From: Desulfobacteraceae bacterium
Lineage (GTDB): Bacteria; Desulfobacterota; DSM-4660; Desulfatiglandales; B25-G16
NCBI GenBank assembly: GCA_028572035.1
Contig: JAPVWE010000028.1
Location: forward strand, 1 to 10,332
DNA: 10,332 nucleotides
Reading direction: 5' to 3'
In this document: positions 1-5,657 of the stretch, in pieces
Layout of the letters: every line of letters starts with the position of its first letter
How positions within the stretch are numbered: position 1 is the stretch's first letter
The notes under the pieces: model-generated
What the model was told of the DNA's origin: nothing
What the model saw: only the letters and a program-made list of their open reading frames with translations
Database searches by the model: none
Program-made: the position numbers and the translations under genes

Positions 1-197
1 AACACAAAAGCGGAATTGTACAATCCCTCTATTTACCATTACACATCCGCCTGCCTTCCTTTCAACCTGCCGTTCCCGTATTTGGAAGATCATCAGCTTT
101 AATGATAACAGTAAAGAGATGTAAATTCCAGGGATTAATGGAATTACGTAGACTCAATAGACCAAGATGCGTATCTGGCAGCATACTTGGAGTTACT
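1..197. other. Left-edge region without a supported gene
   Basis: No gene can be supported here. On the + strand one frame stays open from the window edge (codons from base 3) to a TAA at 210-212, about 69 codons, with no start preceded by a ribosome binding site and no recognisable motif. The stop lies just inside the MITE-like element that begins near 198. This could be the 3' end of a gene that starts outside the window and was cut by the insertion, or chance. The minus strand is also open over most of the stretch, which weakens either reading. Confidence 0.3.
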
Positions 198-475
198 ACG
201 GAGAGCACATAATTGTTTGCATTGAACATAACAAAGAAGGGTGCATAAGGCTCATGAGGTTTTTTCTGATGTGACTGGCGGGAGGCCGTCGTGCTTTTCA
301 CGACTTATCAGCGGGGGAAACCGCAGCCCCCGACTTGTCGGGGGAATGCGGAGGGGGCAATACTCCCCCGCAGATAAGCCGTAGAAAAGACCAGGCCGGG
401 AGGCTTGGAACAGAAGAAAAAGACCTCATGAGCCTTATCACAAGGTTGTTTTGCAAACTATTTAATGCTCTCCGT
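198..475. mobile_element. MITE-like structured palindromic element, complete copy
   Basis: A 278-bp element whose ends are a perfect 10-bp inverted repeat: ACGGAGAGCA (198-207) and TGCTCTCCGT (466-475). Inside lies a 16-bp perfect inverted repeat, ATAAGGCTCATGAGGT (245-260) against 423-438, with related sequence between, so the arms pair imperfectly over about 65-70 bases. The core is GC-rich and folds further: CTTATC-A-GCGGGGG (304-317) pairs with 365-378 at 13 of 14 positions; hairpin 288-304 has a 6-bp stem; hairpin 327-344 has a 7-bp stem with a CTTG loop. It encodes no credible protein. A direct copy, 146/151 identical over the visible part, begins at 10182. No clear target duplication is seen. 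It fits a non-autonomous MITE-like repeat mobilised in trans; a structured RNA repeat is the alternative. Confidence 0.72.
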
Positions 476-483
476 TATAAGTC

Positions 484-534
484 GTTGAGTAGTAAAAGCA
501 AAACCACTCAACCAATTGACCACTCAACAACTCA
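484..534. repeat. 8-bp tandem word array with small hairpin
   Basis: Bases 503-534 are four 8-bp units of ACCACTCA type; the first and third are identical and the others diverged. The first unit and the next two bases (503-512) also form an inverted repeat with GTTGAGTAGT at 484-493, 9 of 10 pairs across a 9-base loop. The array ends 17 bases before the ribosome binding site of the epimerase gene. Function is unknown. Confidence 0.6.
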
Positions 535-551
535 GCTATTTAACTAACTTT

Positions 552-558
552 AAGGAGG
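552..558 (+). promoter_or_regulatory. Shine-Dalgarno site of the epimerase gene
   Basis: AAGGAGG, a full anti-SD match, lies 5 bases before the ATG at 564. It decides that start over an in-frame upstream ATG at 516 inside the 8-bp word array, which would add a 16-residue low-complexity leader not expected in this family. Confidence 0.85.
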
Positions 559-563
559 GAGGT

Positions 564-965
564 ATGAACATAAAGCACATCGACCACATAGGAATTGCCG
601 TGAAGAGCATTGAGGAGGGGGGGAAATTTTTCACTGATATCCTGGGATTAAAGCTTCAAAAGTTAGAGACCATTGAAGAACAAAAGGTAAAGACTGGCTT
701 CTTCCCGATTACCGGTAGTGAGCTGGAATTGCTTGAATCCACAGAGCCGGATGGTCCTGTAGCCAAATTCATTGAGGCAAGAGGTGAAGGAGTGCAGCAT
801 ATTGCATTCAGGGTAGAAGATATTGACGGTGCCTTGAAAGAATTAAAGGAAAAAGGGGTAAGGCTGATTGATCAGGAACCAAGGAAAGGTGCAGGTGGAG
901 CCAGGATAGCCTTTATCCATCCAAAAGAGGCCCACGGCGTATTAGTGGAGCTTTGTGAAAAATAG
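564..965 (+). CDS. mce: Methylmalonyl-CoA epimerase (VOC/glyoxalase fold)
   Basis: A 133-residue cytoplasmic enzyme expected to interconvert (R)- and (S)-methylmalonyl-CoA, linking propionyl-CoA carboxylation or decarboxylation to methylmalonyl-CoA mutase. Length is typical. The two VOC modules are visible: an N-terminal HIDHIGIAV stretch (5-13) and a second module from GEGVQHIAFRV (74-84). By family alignment the metal ligands would be His8, Glu55 (in ELELL, where Propionibacterium has Gln), His79 and Glu129 in the closing VLVEL motif. The GAGGARIAFIHP block (109-120) is characteristic of epimerases rather than other VOC proteins. No mutase or carboxylase subunit lies beside it, so it is an orphan here. 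Its last 24 bases overlap the 3' end of the convergent amidohydrolase gene. The start is set by a strong ribosome binding site. Confidence 0.92.
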   Translation: MNIKHIDHIGIAVKSIEEGGKFFTDILGLKLQKLETIEEQKVKTGFFPITGSELELLESTEPDGPVAKFIEARGEGVQHIAFRVEDIDGALKELKEKGVRLIDQEPRKGAGGARIAFIHPKEAHGVLVELCEK

Positions 966-1787
966 GGCTGCATTTTCCCCGCATATTTTCCTTATGACAT
1001 CTTCGGAGAGGCCTGCCTCTTTGATCTCTTTGAAGTATCGGCCTGGATTAAGGAGGGGGAAATCGCTTCCAAATAGTATCCTATCAGATCCCACTATTGT
1101 AGTGGAGATAGAATAAATCTCTTTGTCATAAAGATATGGTGATGCAGCCGTATCAAACCATATGTTTTGTAATATCCCTTTAACCGCCTTTTTCATCAAA
1201 TGGTAAAAGAGGATTCCCCCTCCCCAGTGGGCGAGGATGATTTTATTATCTGGAAAGCCTTGCAGGAAGTCGTATATCTCTTTCAACGTTATGGGGGTCT
1301 TACCAGGGTAGTAATGGCCGACAGGTTCGTTTGCGTGGAGGAGAATAGGTACATCAAATCTTTTTGCTATTTCAGCTATAGGCTTAAAAGCCTTGAGGGT
1401 ATCCTTTGGAACAGTTGATGTATAGAATGCCAGTTCTCCTACTCCAGAAAGGCCCGATTTCAGGCATCTCTCAAGCTCTTTTTCAGCACCTTTAGCCAAA
1501 GGGAAAAAGGCGCTAAAGCCTATCAGCCTGTCTTTGTATCTTTCAACTGCATCCATGATATAGTCATTGTTTCTCTTGAAATAATCCTGGCTATGCCACG
1601 GGAAGCCGAATACAACTGATTTATCTACCCCCTCATTATCCATATTCCTGATAAGCCCCTCTGCCCCGGCAAGTCTTGATCCGGGAACACTATAAAGGAG
1701 CTTGAAGGCCGGTTCATGGTCAAAGAAATCCTCCCTTTTATCCCTGACCTCAGGTGGAAAGATGTGGGTGTGGAAATCTATTATCAT
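942..1787 (-). CDS. Amidohydrolase_2 family metal-dependent hydrolase
   Basis: 281 residues with the signature of the amidohydrolase_2 group (PF04909), TIM-barrel enzymes that include ACMSD-type decarboxylases and lactone or amide hydrolases. Visible metal-site residues are the HxH of DFHTH (His6, His8), His151 in LLHANEP, His187 in ILAHWGGG and Asp242 in FGSDFP; Glu118 (GVGEL) may also contribute. No signal peptide, so cytoplasmic. The substrate cannot be told from sequence; many bacterial members are annotated only as TIM-barrel hydrolases. The ATG at 1787 has no clear Shine-Dalgarno, but starting later would lose the HxH motif, so the start is secure. It is convergent with the epimerase gene, sharing 24 bp at the 3' ends. 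Its 5' side abuts the A-rich repeat that bounds the S23 cassette, which may have displaced the original promoter. Confidence 0.85.
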   Translation of the reverse strand: MIIDFHTHIFPPEVRDKREDFFDHEPAFKLLYSVPGSRLAGAEGLIRNMDNEGVDKSVVFGFPWHSQDYFKRNNDYIMDAVERYKDRLIGFSAFFPLAKGAEKELERCLKSGLSGVGELAFYTSTVPKDTLKAFKPIAEIAKRFDVPILLHANEPVGHYYPGKTPITLKEIYDFLQGFPDNKIILAHWGGGILFYHLMKKAVKGILQNIWFDTAASPYLYDKEIYSISTTIVGSDRILFGSDFPLLNPGRYFKEIKEAGLSEDVIRKICGENAALFFTKLH

Positions 1788-1798
1788 AGATTAGAATG

Positions 1799-1850
1799 CC
1801 AAATTACAAAATCCAAATGACAAATGAAATCCAAATGACAAAATTCAAAA
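1799..1850. repeat. A-rich 9/18-bp word repeat, left side of S23 cassette
   Basis: AATCCAAATGACAAA occurs at 1810-1824 and again at 1828-1842, an 18-bp period that can be read as two alternating 9-bp words. AAATGACAAAT (1815-1825) recurs inverted at 2342-2352 on the far side of the S23-family gene. The block lies in the gap upstream of the amidohydrolase start. Confidence 0.6.
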
Positions 1851-1899
1851 ATTCTAGCGCCAAAAAACTGCCTTCTTAACGGATAGGCCTTCCCCTTTC

Positions 1900-2262
1900 T
1901 CATTTATTCTTTCCAGATGAAATGATAGCAGAAAATATCAATGTCAGCTCTTGGGCTTCGTACCATAATTCCTTGCATTTGTCTTTTCTATCAGGGTTTG
2001 CTCTTGCAATCATTCTTAGCCAATGCTTTGTTTCTTTTGCTTCTTTTTTGCAAAGGGCAATTTTATGCTTGAAATCTTTTTTGGATTCTGCCGCATCCGC
2101 CTCCATGTAATTGGCACCTATACTTGTACCAGACTTAACAATCTGGCTAATCAATTCACTATTGATTGGGTTTATTGGTAACGTCTTAACAAAATCAATG
2201 ATATTTTCTCCAAACAAGGCGGTTCTCTCTTCCAGGTCATAGACTTTCTTATCTTCTTTCAT
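1900..2262 (-). CDS. S23/four-helix-bundle protein (23S rRNA intervening-sequence protein family)
   Basis: About 120 residues of the family PF05635/TIGR02436, first known as the ORF inside 23S rRNA intervening sequences and structurally related to Avd of diversity-generating retroelements. Typical marks are YDLEERTALFGENIIDFVK near the N-terminus, the SGTSIGANYMEADAAESKKDF block in the middle (a few residues per helix turn separate its conserved positions) and the ETKHWLRMI helix. It is predicted to be a small helical cytoplasmic protein; biochemical function in this chromosomal setting is unknown. The start is unsure: ATG at 2262 is listed, but an in-frame GTG at 2271 would add three residues, and neither has a good Shine-Dalgarno. 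Repeats of CAAATGACAAA type flank it on both sides, partly inverted, so gene plus flanks look like a small inserted cassette between the amidohydrolase and priA genes. Confidence 0.85.
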   Translation of the reverse strand: MKEDKKVYDLEERTALFGENIIDFVKTLPINPINSELISQIVKSGTSIGANYMEADAAESKKDFKHKIALCKKEAKETKHWLRMIARANPDRKDKCKELWYEAQELTLIFSAIISSGKNK

Positions 2263-2290
2263 TTCAGTCACGCTTTGACTTTACTATTAT

Positions 2291-2352
2291 TTGACATTTG
2301 CGTTTTGGCATTTGACATTCATTTGAACTTTGAGCTTTGGAATTTGTCATTT
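2291..2352. repeat. A/T-rich word repeat, right side of S23 cassette
   Basis: TTTGACATT-type words recur several times (near 2290-2300, 2311-2320 and 2321-2330), and ATTTGTCATTT at 2342-2352 is the exact inverted match of 1815-1825. The repeat stops five bases before the priA stop codon, marking the right edge of the presumed cassette. Confidence 0.55.
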
Positions 2353-2357
2353 CCTGT

Positions 2358-4661
2358 TTACATCATCTGATATGGATCAACATCAATTATTAATCTTACC
2401 CCGCTTGAACTCAGGACTCTGACAGAGCCCTTCTCTACCTCTTTCAATAATAGGTTGAGGGCTTTTGAGGAGCGGGATTTTATGAGGATCTGCTGCCGGT
2501 ATTTCCCTTTTAGCTTTGCCATCGGGGCCTCAACTGGACCAAGAACCTCTATATCCTTTTTACCTTTTTTCACCTTTCCTGAAATGTTACCAATTCTCAC
2601 TCCCATATGCTGCGCTATTTTCTTTGTCCTGGTCTTGCTGTTTCCGAGGAAGCGCAAAATGGCCAATGAGGAAAATGGCGGATAGTTGAGCTGTCGCCTG
2701 AGGCCTGTTTCCAGTGAAAAAAACCTTTGATAATCATGATCTTTTGCGGCAGTGATTGTATAGTGGGATGGATTGAATGTCTGGATGATCACCCTCCCGG
2801 GGGATTCTCCTCTTCCGGTCCTCCCTGCTACCTGGGAGAGCAGGTGAAAGGTAATCTCTCCGGCGCGGAAATCCGGGCAATTGAGGGACAGATCAGCAGA
2901 GATCACTCCAACAAGGGTTACATTCGGGAAGTCGTGGCCCTTGGTAACCATCTGTGTCCCAACGAGGATATCTGTTTCATGCTGCGAGAATCGCCTCAAG
3001 ACCTGTTGCACTTTACCCTTATATCTCATGGTGTCCCTGTCCATTCTCTCCACTCGCGCCTCTGGAAATACCTCCCTTAATGTCTCCTCCACCCTTTCTG
3101 TACCAAACCCATATGCTTTTAGCTTCTGCTTGTCACACGATGGGCATTTATCCGGGGGGTGAATCCTAAACCCACAGTAATGACAGAGCAGATTGTTTCC
3201 GTATTTATGATATGTCAGGCTCACCTCGCAGTTTGGGCACCTGATAGCCTCTCCGCAAAACCTGCACAGATAAAGGGCGCCGAATCCCCTCCTGTTCAAA
3301 AATAGGATAGTCTGTTTTCCATTAGCCAGATTTTCTCCAATAGCCTCCCTTAATGGCGGACTAATTATACTATCACCTACTGTAGGCGAACTGCCCTCAA
3401 AACGTGTCATATCAATAATTGTTATATCCGGAGCTTCCCTCTTTAAGATCCTTTCTGGCATGGTAAGAAGCCCATATTTCCCACTCACGGCATTCTGGCA
3501 AGATTGTATCGAAGGGGTTCCAGAACCAAGCACGACAAGGGCATTGGTAAGTTTGGCCCGAACGATGGCAGCATCCCTGGCCTGGTAGCGGAATTTTTCC
3601 TCCTGCTTATAGGAAAGGTCATGCTCCTCATCAACAATAATGAGTCCAGGCCTGGACAGGGGGGCAAAAAGGGCCGATCTGGCACCTATGACTACATCGA
3701 CCTCTCCCTTTACTATCTTCATCCATTGATCGTATCTTTCTCCCATAGAGAGACCGCTGTGAAGGACAGCCACCCTCCCTCTGAAGCGGGCCTTGAGGAG
3801 GGATGCCAGCGAAACAGTCAGGGCGATCTCCGGAACCATTATTATGGATTGCCGTCCAAGCTCCTTAGCAACCCTGACAGCATGGTAGTAGACCTCTGTT
3901 TTGCCACTCCCAGTTACACCATGCAAGAGATAGGTAAAAAAGGAATTTTCCCTGAGCTTCACTGTTATCTTGTCTAACACCTCTTTTTGCTTTGGATTGA
4001 GAGGTGGTGGGAAGGGGGAAATAAAGAGGGTTTCACCTGCTATGTCCCTCACAACCGGCCTGAGAGATTTTCTTAAGAGGCCCTTTTTAACCCATTTATC
4101 TACCAGGTAGGTCCCATTACTAAAGGCCTCTTTTACCTCACGTAAGGAGACCTCTTTCCGTTTGATAATCATCTCTAAGAATTCAGGTTCATTTCTTGGT
4201 ACCCTTTTGCTGTCAAGAAGAGACCTGTCAATGGTGGCACCTTTCTTTACTGTGATAAAAACCGCCTTTAAAAGGCCAACCCTGTCCAGCCACCCCCTGG
4301 ACGGCATTTGGGTGCCATCCGGGACATTCACATTTAAGCCTGTTGGAAGGGCTGTCTTAATTATCAGGCCGATTGGATAGTGGTAATAGTCGGACAGCCA
4401 TTCAAAGAATTCAACCATGTTTGGAGGAAAAAGAGGGTAGGGATCACTGATATCGATTATGTCCTTTAAGCCTTTTATATCTTTGGGTGGAATAATTCTG
4501 AGGATATAGCCGGTTACCCTCCGTCCTGAGAAGGGAACAAGGACCCTTTTACCCACACCTGCCTTCCCTATAAAATCGCCTGTTACTCTATAGGTAAACG
4601 TTCCGCTGACCGGAAGGGCCATGGCGACCTGAACATATATCTTTTCTGAGGATTCATCCAT
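2358..4661 (-). CDS. priA: Primosomal protein N', replication restart helicase PriA
   Basis: 767 residues from the chosen start. PriA binds abandoned replication forks and reloads the replisome; it is a 3'-5' superfamily 2 helicase. An N-terminal DNA-binding domain (about 8-110, with ALPVSGTFTYRV) precedes the motor. Walker A is GVTGSGKT (248-255), the DEEH box 344-347, and motif VI QVAGRTGRG 610-618. Eight cysteines in four CxxC pairs (466/469, 475/478, 493/496, 506/509) form the two zinc sites inside the helicase core. The C-terminal domain follows from about 650. An upstream in-frame GTG at 4718 would add 19 residues, but these come from palindromic repeat sequence and lack a ribosome binding site, so the ATG at 4661 is preferred. 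No neighbour is functionally linked. Confidence 0.96.
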   Translation of the reverse strand: MDESSEKIYVQVAMALPVSGTFTYRVTGDFIGKAGVGKRVLVPFSGRRVTGYILRIIPPKDIKGLKDIIDISDPYPLFPPNMVEFFEWLSDYYHYPIGLIIKTALPTGLNVNVPDGTQMPSRGWLDRVGLLKAVFITVKKGATIDRSLLDSKRVPRNEPEFLEMIIKRKEVSLREVKEAFSNGTYLVDKWVKKGLLRKSLRPVVRDIAGETLFISPFPPPLNPKQKEVLDKITVKLRENSFFTYLLHGVTGSGKTEVYYHAVRVAKELGRQSIIMVPEIALTVSLASLLKARFRGRVAVLHSGLSMGERYDQWMKIVKGEVDVVIGARSALFAPLSRPGLIIVDEEHDLSYKQEEKFRYQARDAAIVRAKLTNALVVLGSGTPSIQSCQNAVSGKYGLLTMPERILKREAPDITIIDMTRFEGSSPTVGDSIISPPLREAIGENLANGKQTILFLNRRGFGALYLCRFCGEAIRCPNCEVSLTYHKYGNNLLCHYCGFRIHPPDKCPSCDKQKLKAYGFGTERVEETLREVFPEARVERMDRDTMRYKGKVQQVLRRFSQHETDILVGTQMVTKGHDFPNVTLVGVISADLSLNCPDFRAGEITFHLLSQVAGRTGRGESPGRVIIQTFNPSHYTITAAKDHDYQRFFSLETGLRRQLNYPPFSSLAILRFLGNSKTRTKKIAQHMGVRIGNISGKVKKGKKDIEVLGPVEAPMAKLKGKYRQQILIKSRSSKALNLLLKEVEKGSVRVLSSSGVRLIIDVDPYQMM

Positions 4662-4691
4662 GAGCGATCGTTGGTTTCTCTCGCCCGCTCT

Positions 4692-4703
4692 CCCGCTAGC
4701 GGG
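4692..4703. repeat. 12-bp perfect palindrome at the priA 5' side
   Basis: CCCGCTAGCGGG is a perfect palindrome 30 bases upstream of the preferred priA ATG. It is in-frame only if the GTG at 4718 were used. It is the first of several palindromes packed into 4692-4856. Confidence 0.6.
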
Positions 4704-4730
4704 TTCGCTTGAGCTCACAGAGATAAAGAG

Positions 4731-4767
4731 TTTGGCCTGATTTCCGCCTCAGGCGGGTCGGGCCAAA
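4731..4767. repeat. Nested inverted repeat
   Basis: Outer stem TTTGGCCTGA (4731-4740) pairs with 4758-4767 at all ten positions, one being a G-T wobble. Inside it, CCGCCT-C-AGGCGG (4744-4756) forms a 6-bp palindrome. No T-run follows on either strand, so this is not a standard terminator; it resembles dispersed REP-type palindromes. Confidence 0.6.
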
Positions 4768-4798
4768 TACTTCCCCCAGAGGCGGAACGAGGCAAACT

Positions 4799-4814
4799 TC
4801 CAGCGACAGCTGGA
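4799..4814. repeat. Short hairpin, 6-bp stem
   Basis: TCCAGC-GACA-GCTGGA: a perfect 6-bp stem with a 4-base loop, between the nested repeat and the 14-bp stem. Too short to assign a role. Confidence 0.4.
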
Positions 4815-4821
4815 TCGACGT

Positions 4822-4856
4822 TTGATCTGGATTGCCCTCTCAGCAATCCAGATCAA
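4822..4856. repeat. Perfect 14-bp stem hairpin
   Basis: TTGATCTGGATTGC (4822-4835) and its exact reverse complement (4843-4856) enclose a 7-base loop. No T-tract follows on either strand, so Rho-independent termination is not supported. It could be a processed mRNA hairpin between the LolA-like and priA genes, a cruciform or protein site, or a remnant of a mobile palindrome. Confidence 0.65.
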
Positions 4857-4883
4857 TGCTCTGTGTCCTCTGTGCTCTCTGTG
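4857..4883. repeat. 9-bp tandem word array (CACAGAGNN)
   Basis: Read on the minus strand, three consecutive 9-bp units are CACAGAG plus AG, GA and CA. The array directly abuts the 14-bp stem. CACAGAGAGCACA on the minus strand matches CACGGAGAGCACA at the end of the right-hand MITE-like copy (10181-10193) at 12 of 13 positions. Confidence 0.65.
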
Positions 4884-4904
4884 AGAGATAAAAGGGATTC
4901 TTCA

Positions 4905-5657
4905 TTACTGCTTGTCTGGTTTGGGCCCTCTCTTACCAAATTGGGAGCTGATTAGGGGTATGTCAAATAAAGACAAATCAATAGATCGGTTCACTGTAAT
5001 GTCCTTTACGTTATATTCCTCTATAATAGCCCCATTAAATGAATAGACGATCTTGTAGGGATACCAGGTTTGCCTCTTGAGCTCCCGGTAATCGGAAAAA
5101 TGGAAAACGACATTACCATACTGTAGAAGTAGGGGCAAAAATCGGTCTTTGTCAACAAGAAGCTTGGGGGCACCCTCTTCTTTGTCCCCAATCAGGTATG
5201 CTATTCTATCCTCAAACCTTGTTAGGGATGCCCTATCGAGGTTTATACCTACTGCCTTAAGTCTTTCCAATAATCGTTTTGGACCTTGGGCTAACATGAG
5301 AAAACGATACAGGGGATCCTGGCTCTCCCCCTCAGAGGTAATCATGCTGTCGATAATCCTCAAGGTTTTAGTGCCCTTATGGATGATGAGACGTTTAGCA
5401 GGTTGGCCCGCAATCTCTGACCTATAGAGAGCCGGAGACCTCAAATAGATGATCTCCCCAAAAACCTTTTCCTCCTCTTGATCCAGGTCCTTGATTTTAG
5501 TAAGTTGGATTATCTTTAATGTCTTTATAGTGGCGAATCTCTTGGCCATAAATTCTATAATCTGGGTTGGGGGAAGTATATAGGGGTATCCAATCGATGA
5601 TAGAATAAGTAGAATAGTTAAAGATAATACAATCCGGAAGTTTGATAGTTTTGCCAT
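4905..5657 (-). CDS. Exported LolA/LolB-like lipoprotein-carrier fold protein
   Basis: 250 residues. The first ~28 form a positively charged start and a hydrophobic stretch (about 9-24), a Sec signal or N-terminal anchor; there is no clear lipobox. The rest reads as the LolA/LolB-like half-barrel that carries lipids or lipoproteins across the periplasm: an opening helix with TQIIEFMAKRFATIKTLK, then strand-rich sequence with a LYRSEI segment, a central FLMLAQGP region, and closing strands EEYNVKDITVNRSIDLSLFDIP, the usual C-terminal pattern. Identity with true LolA is not visible, so the carrier role is inference. The ATG at 5657 lies 40 bp inside the upstream M23 gene with GGAGGA three bases before it, implying translational coupling. 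The pairing hints at a shared envelope role. The C-terminal basic tail (KRGPKPDKQ) is unusual. Confidence 0.7.
   Translation of the reverse strand: MAKLSNFRIVLSLTILLILSSIGYPYILPPTQIIEFMAKRFATIKTLKIIQLTKIKDLDQEEEKVFGEIIYLRSPALYRSEIAGQPAKRLIIHKGTKTLRIIDSMITSEGESQDPLYRFLMLAQGPKRLLERLKAVGINLDRASLTRFEDRIAYLIGDKEEGAPKLLVDKDRFLPLLLQYGNVVFHFSDYRELKRQTWYPYKIVYSFNGAIIEEYNVKDITVNRSIDLSLFDIPLISSQFGKRGPKPDKQ

Larger units (their letters stand above)
4714..4885. repeat. Spacer cassette bounded by a 10-bp perfect inverted repeat
   Basis: CTCACAGAGA (4714-4723) and TCTCTGTGAG (4876-4885) are exact inverted copies. They enclose three palindromes (4731-4767, 4799-4814, 4822-4856) and a 9-bp array. The enclosed stretch holds no credible gene. 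It lies between the LolA-like stop and the priA start, both on the minus strand. Confidence 0.5.

Noticed and set aside
62..301. Minus-strand ORF of 79 codons sharing its N-terminal part with one at 10091-10285
   Set aside because: The shared sequence is the MITE-like repeat itself, and the remainders are unrelated; no ribosome binding site. Both are repeat-derived frames, not a gene family.
265..325. Hammerhead-like words (CTGATG, later GAAA) in the repeat element
   Set aside because: The CUGANGA core is broken (CTGATGTG) and the segment between does not form the required stem II.
335..547. Plus-strand ORF of 70 codons through the right half of the element into the 8-bp array
   Set aside because: It translates palindromes and tandem repeats, has no ribosome binding site and overlaps the real epimerase signals.
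3504..3977. 157-codon plus-strand ORF inside priA
   Set aside because: Antisense shadow of the conserved helicase region, without start signals or known motifs.
4822..4856. 14-bp hairpin as an intrinsic terminator of the M23-LolA transcript
   Set aside because: No T-run follows the stem on either strand.
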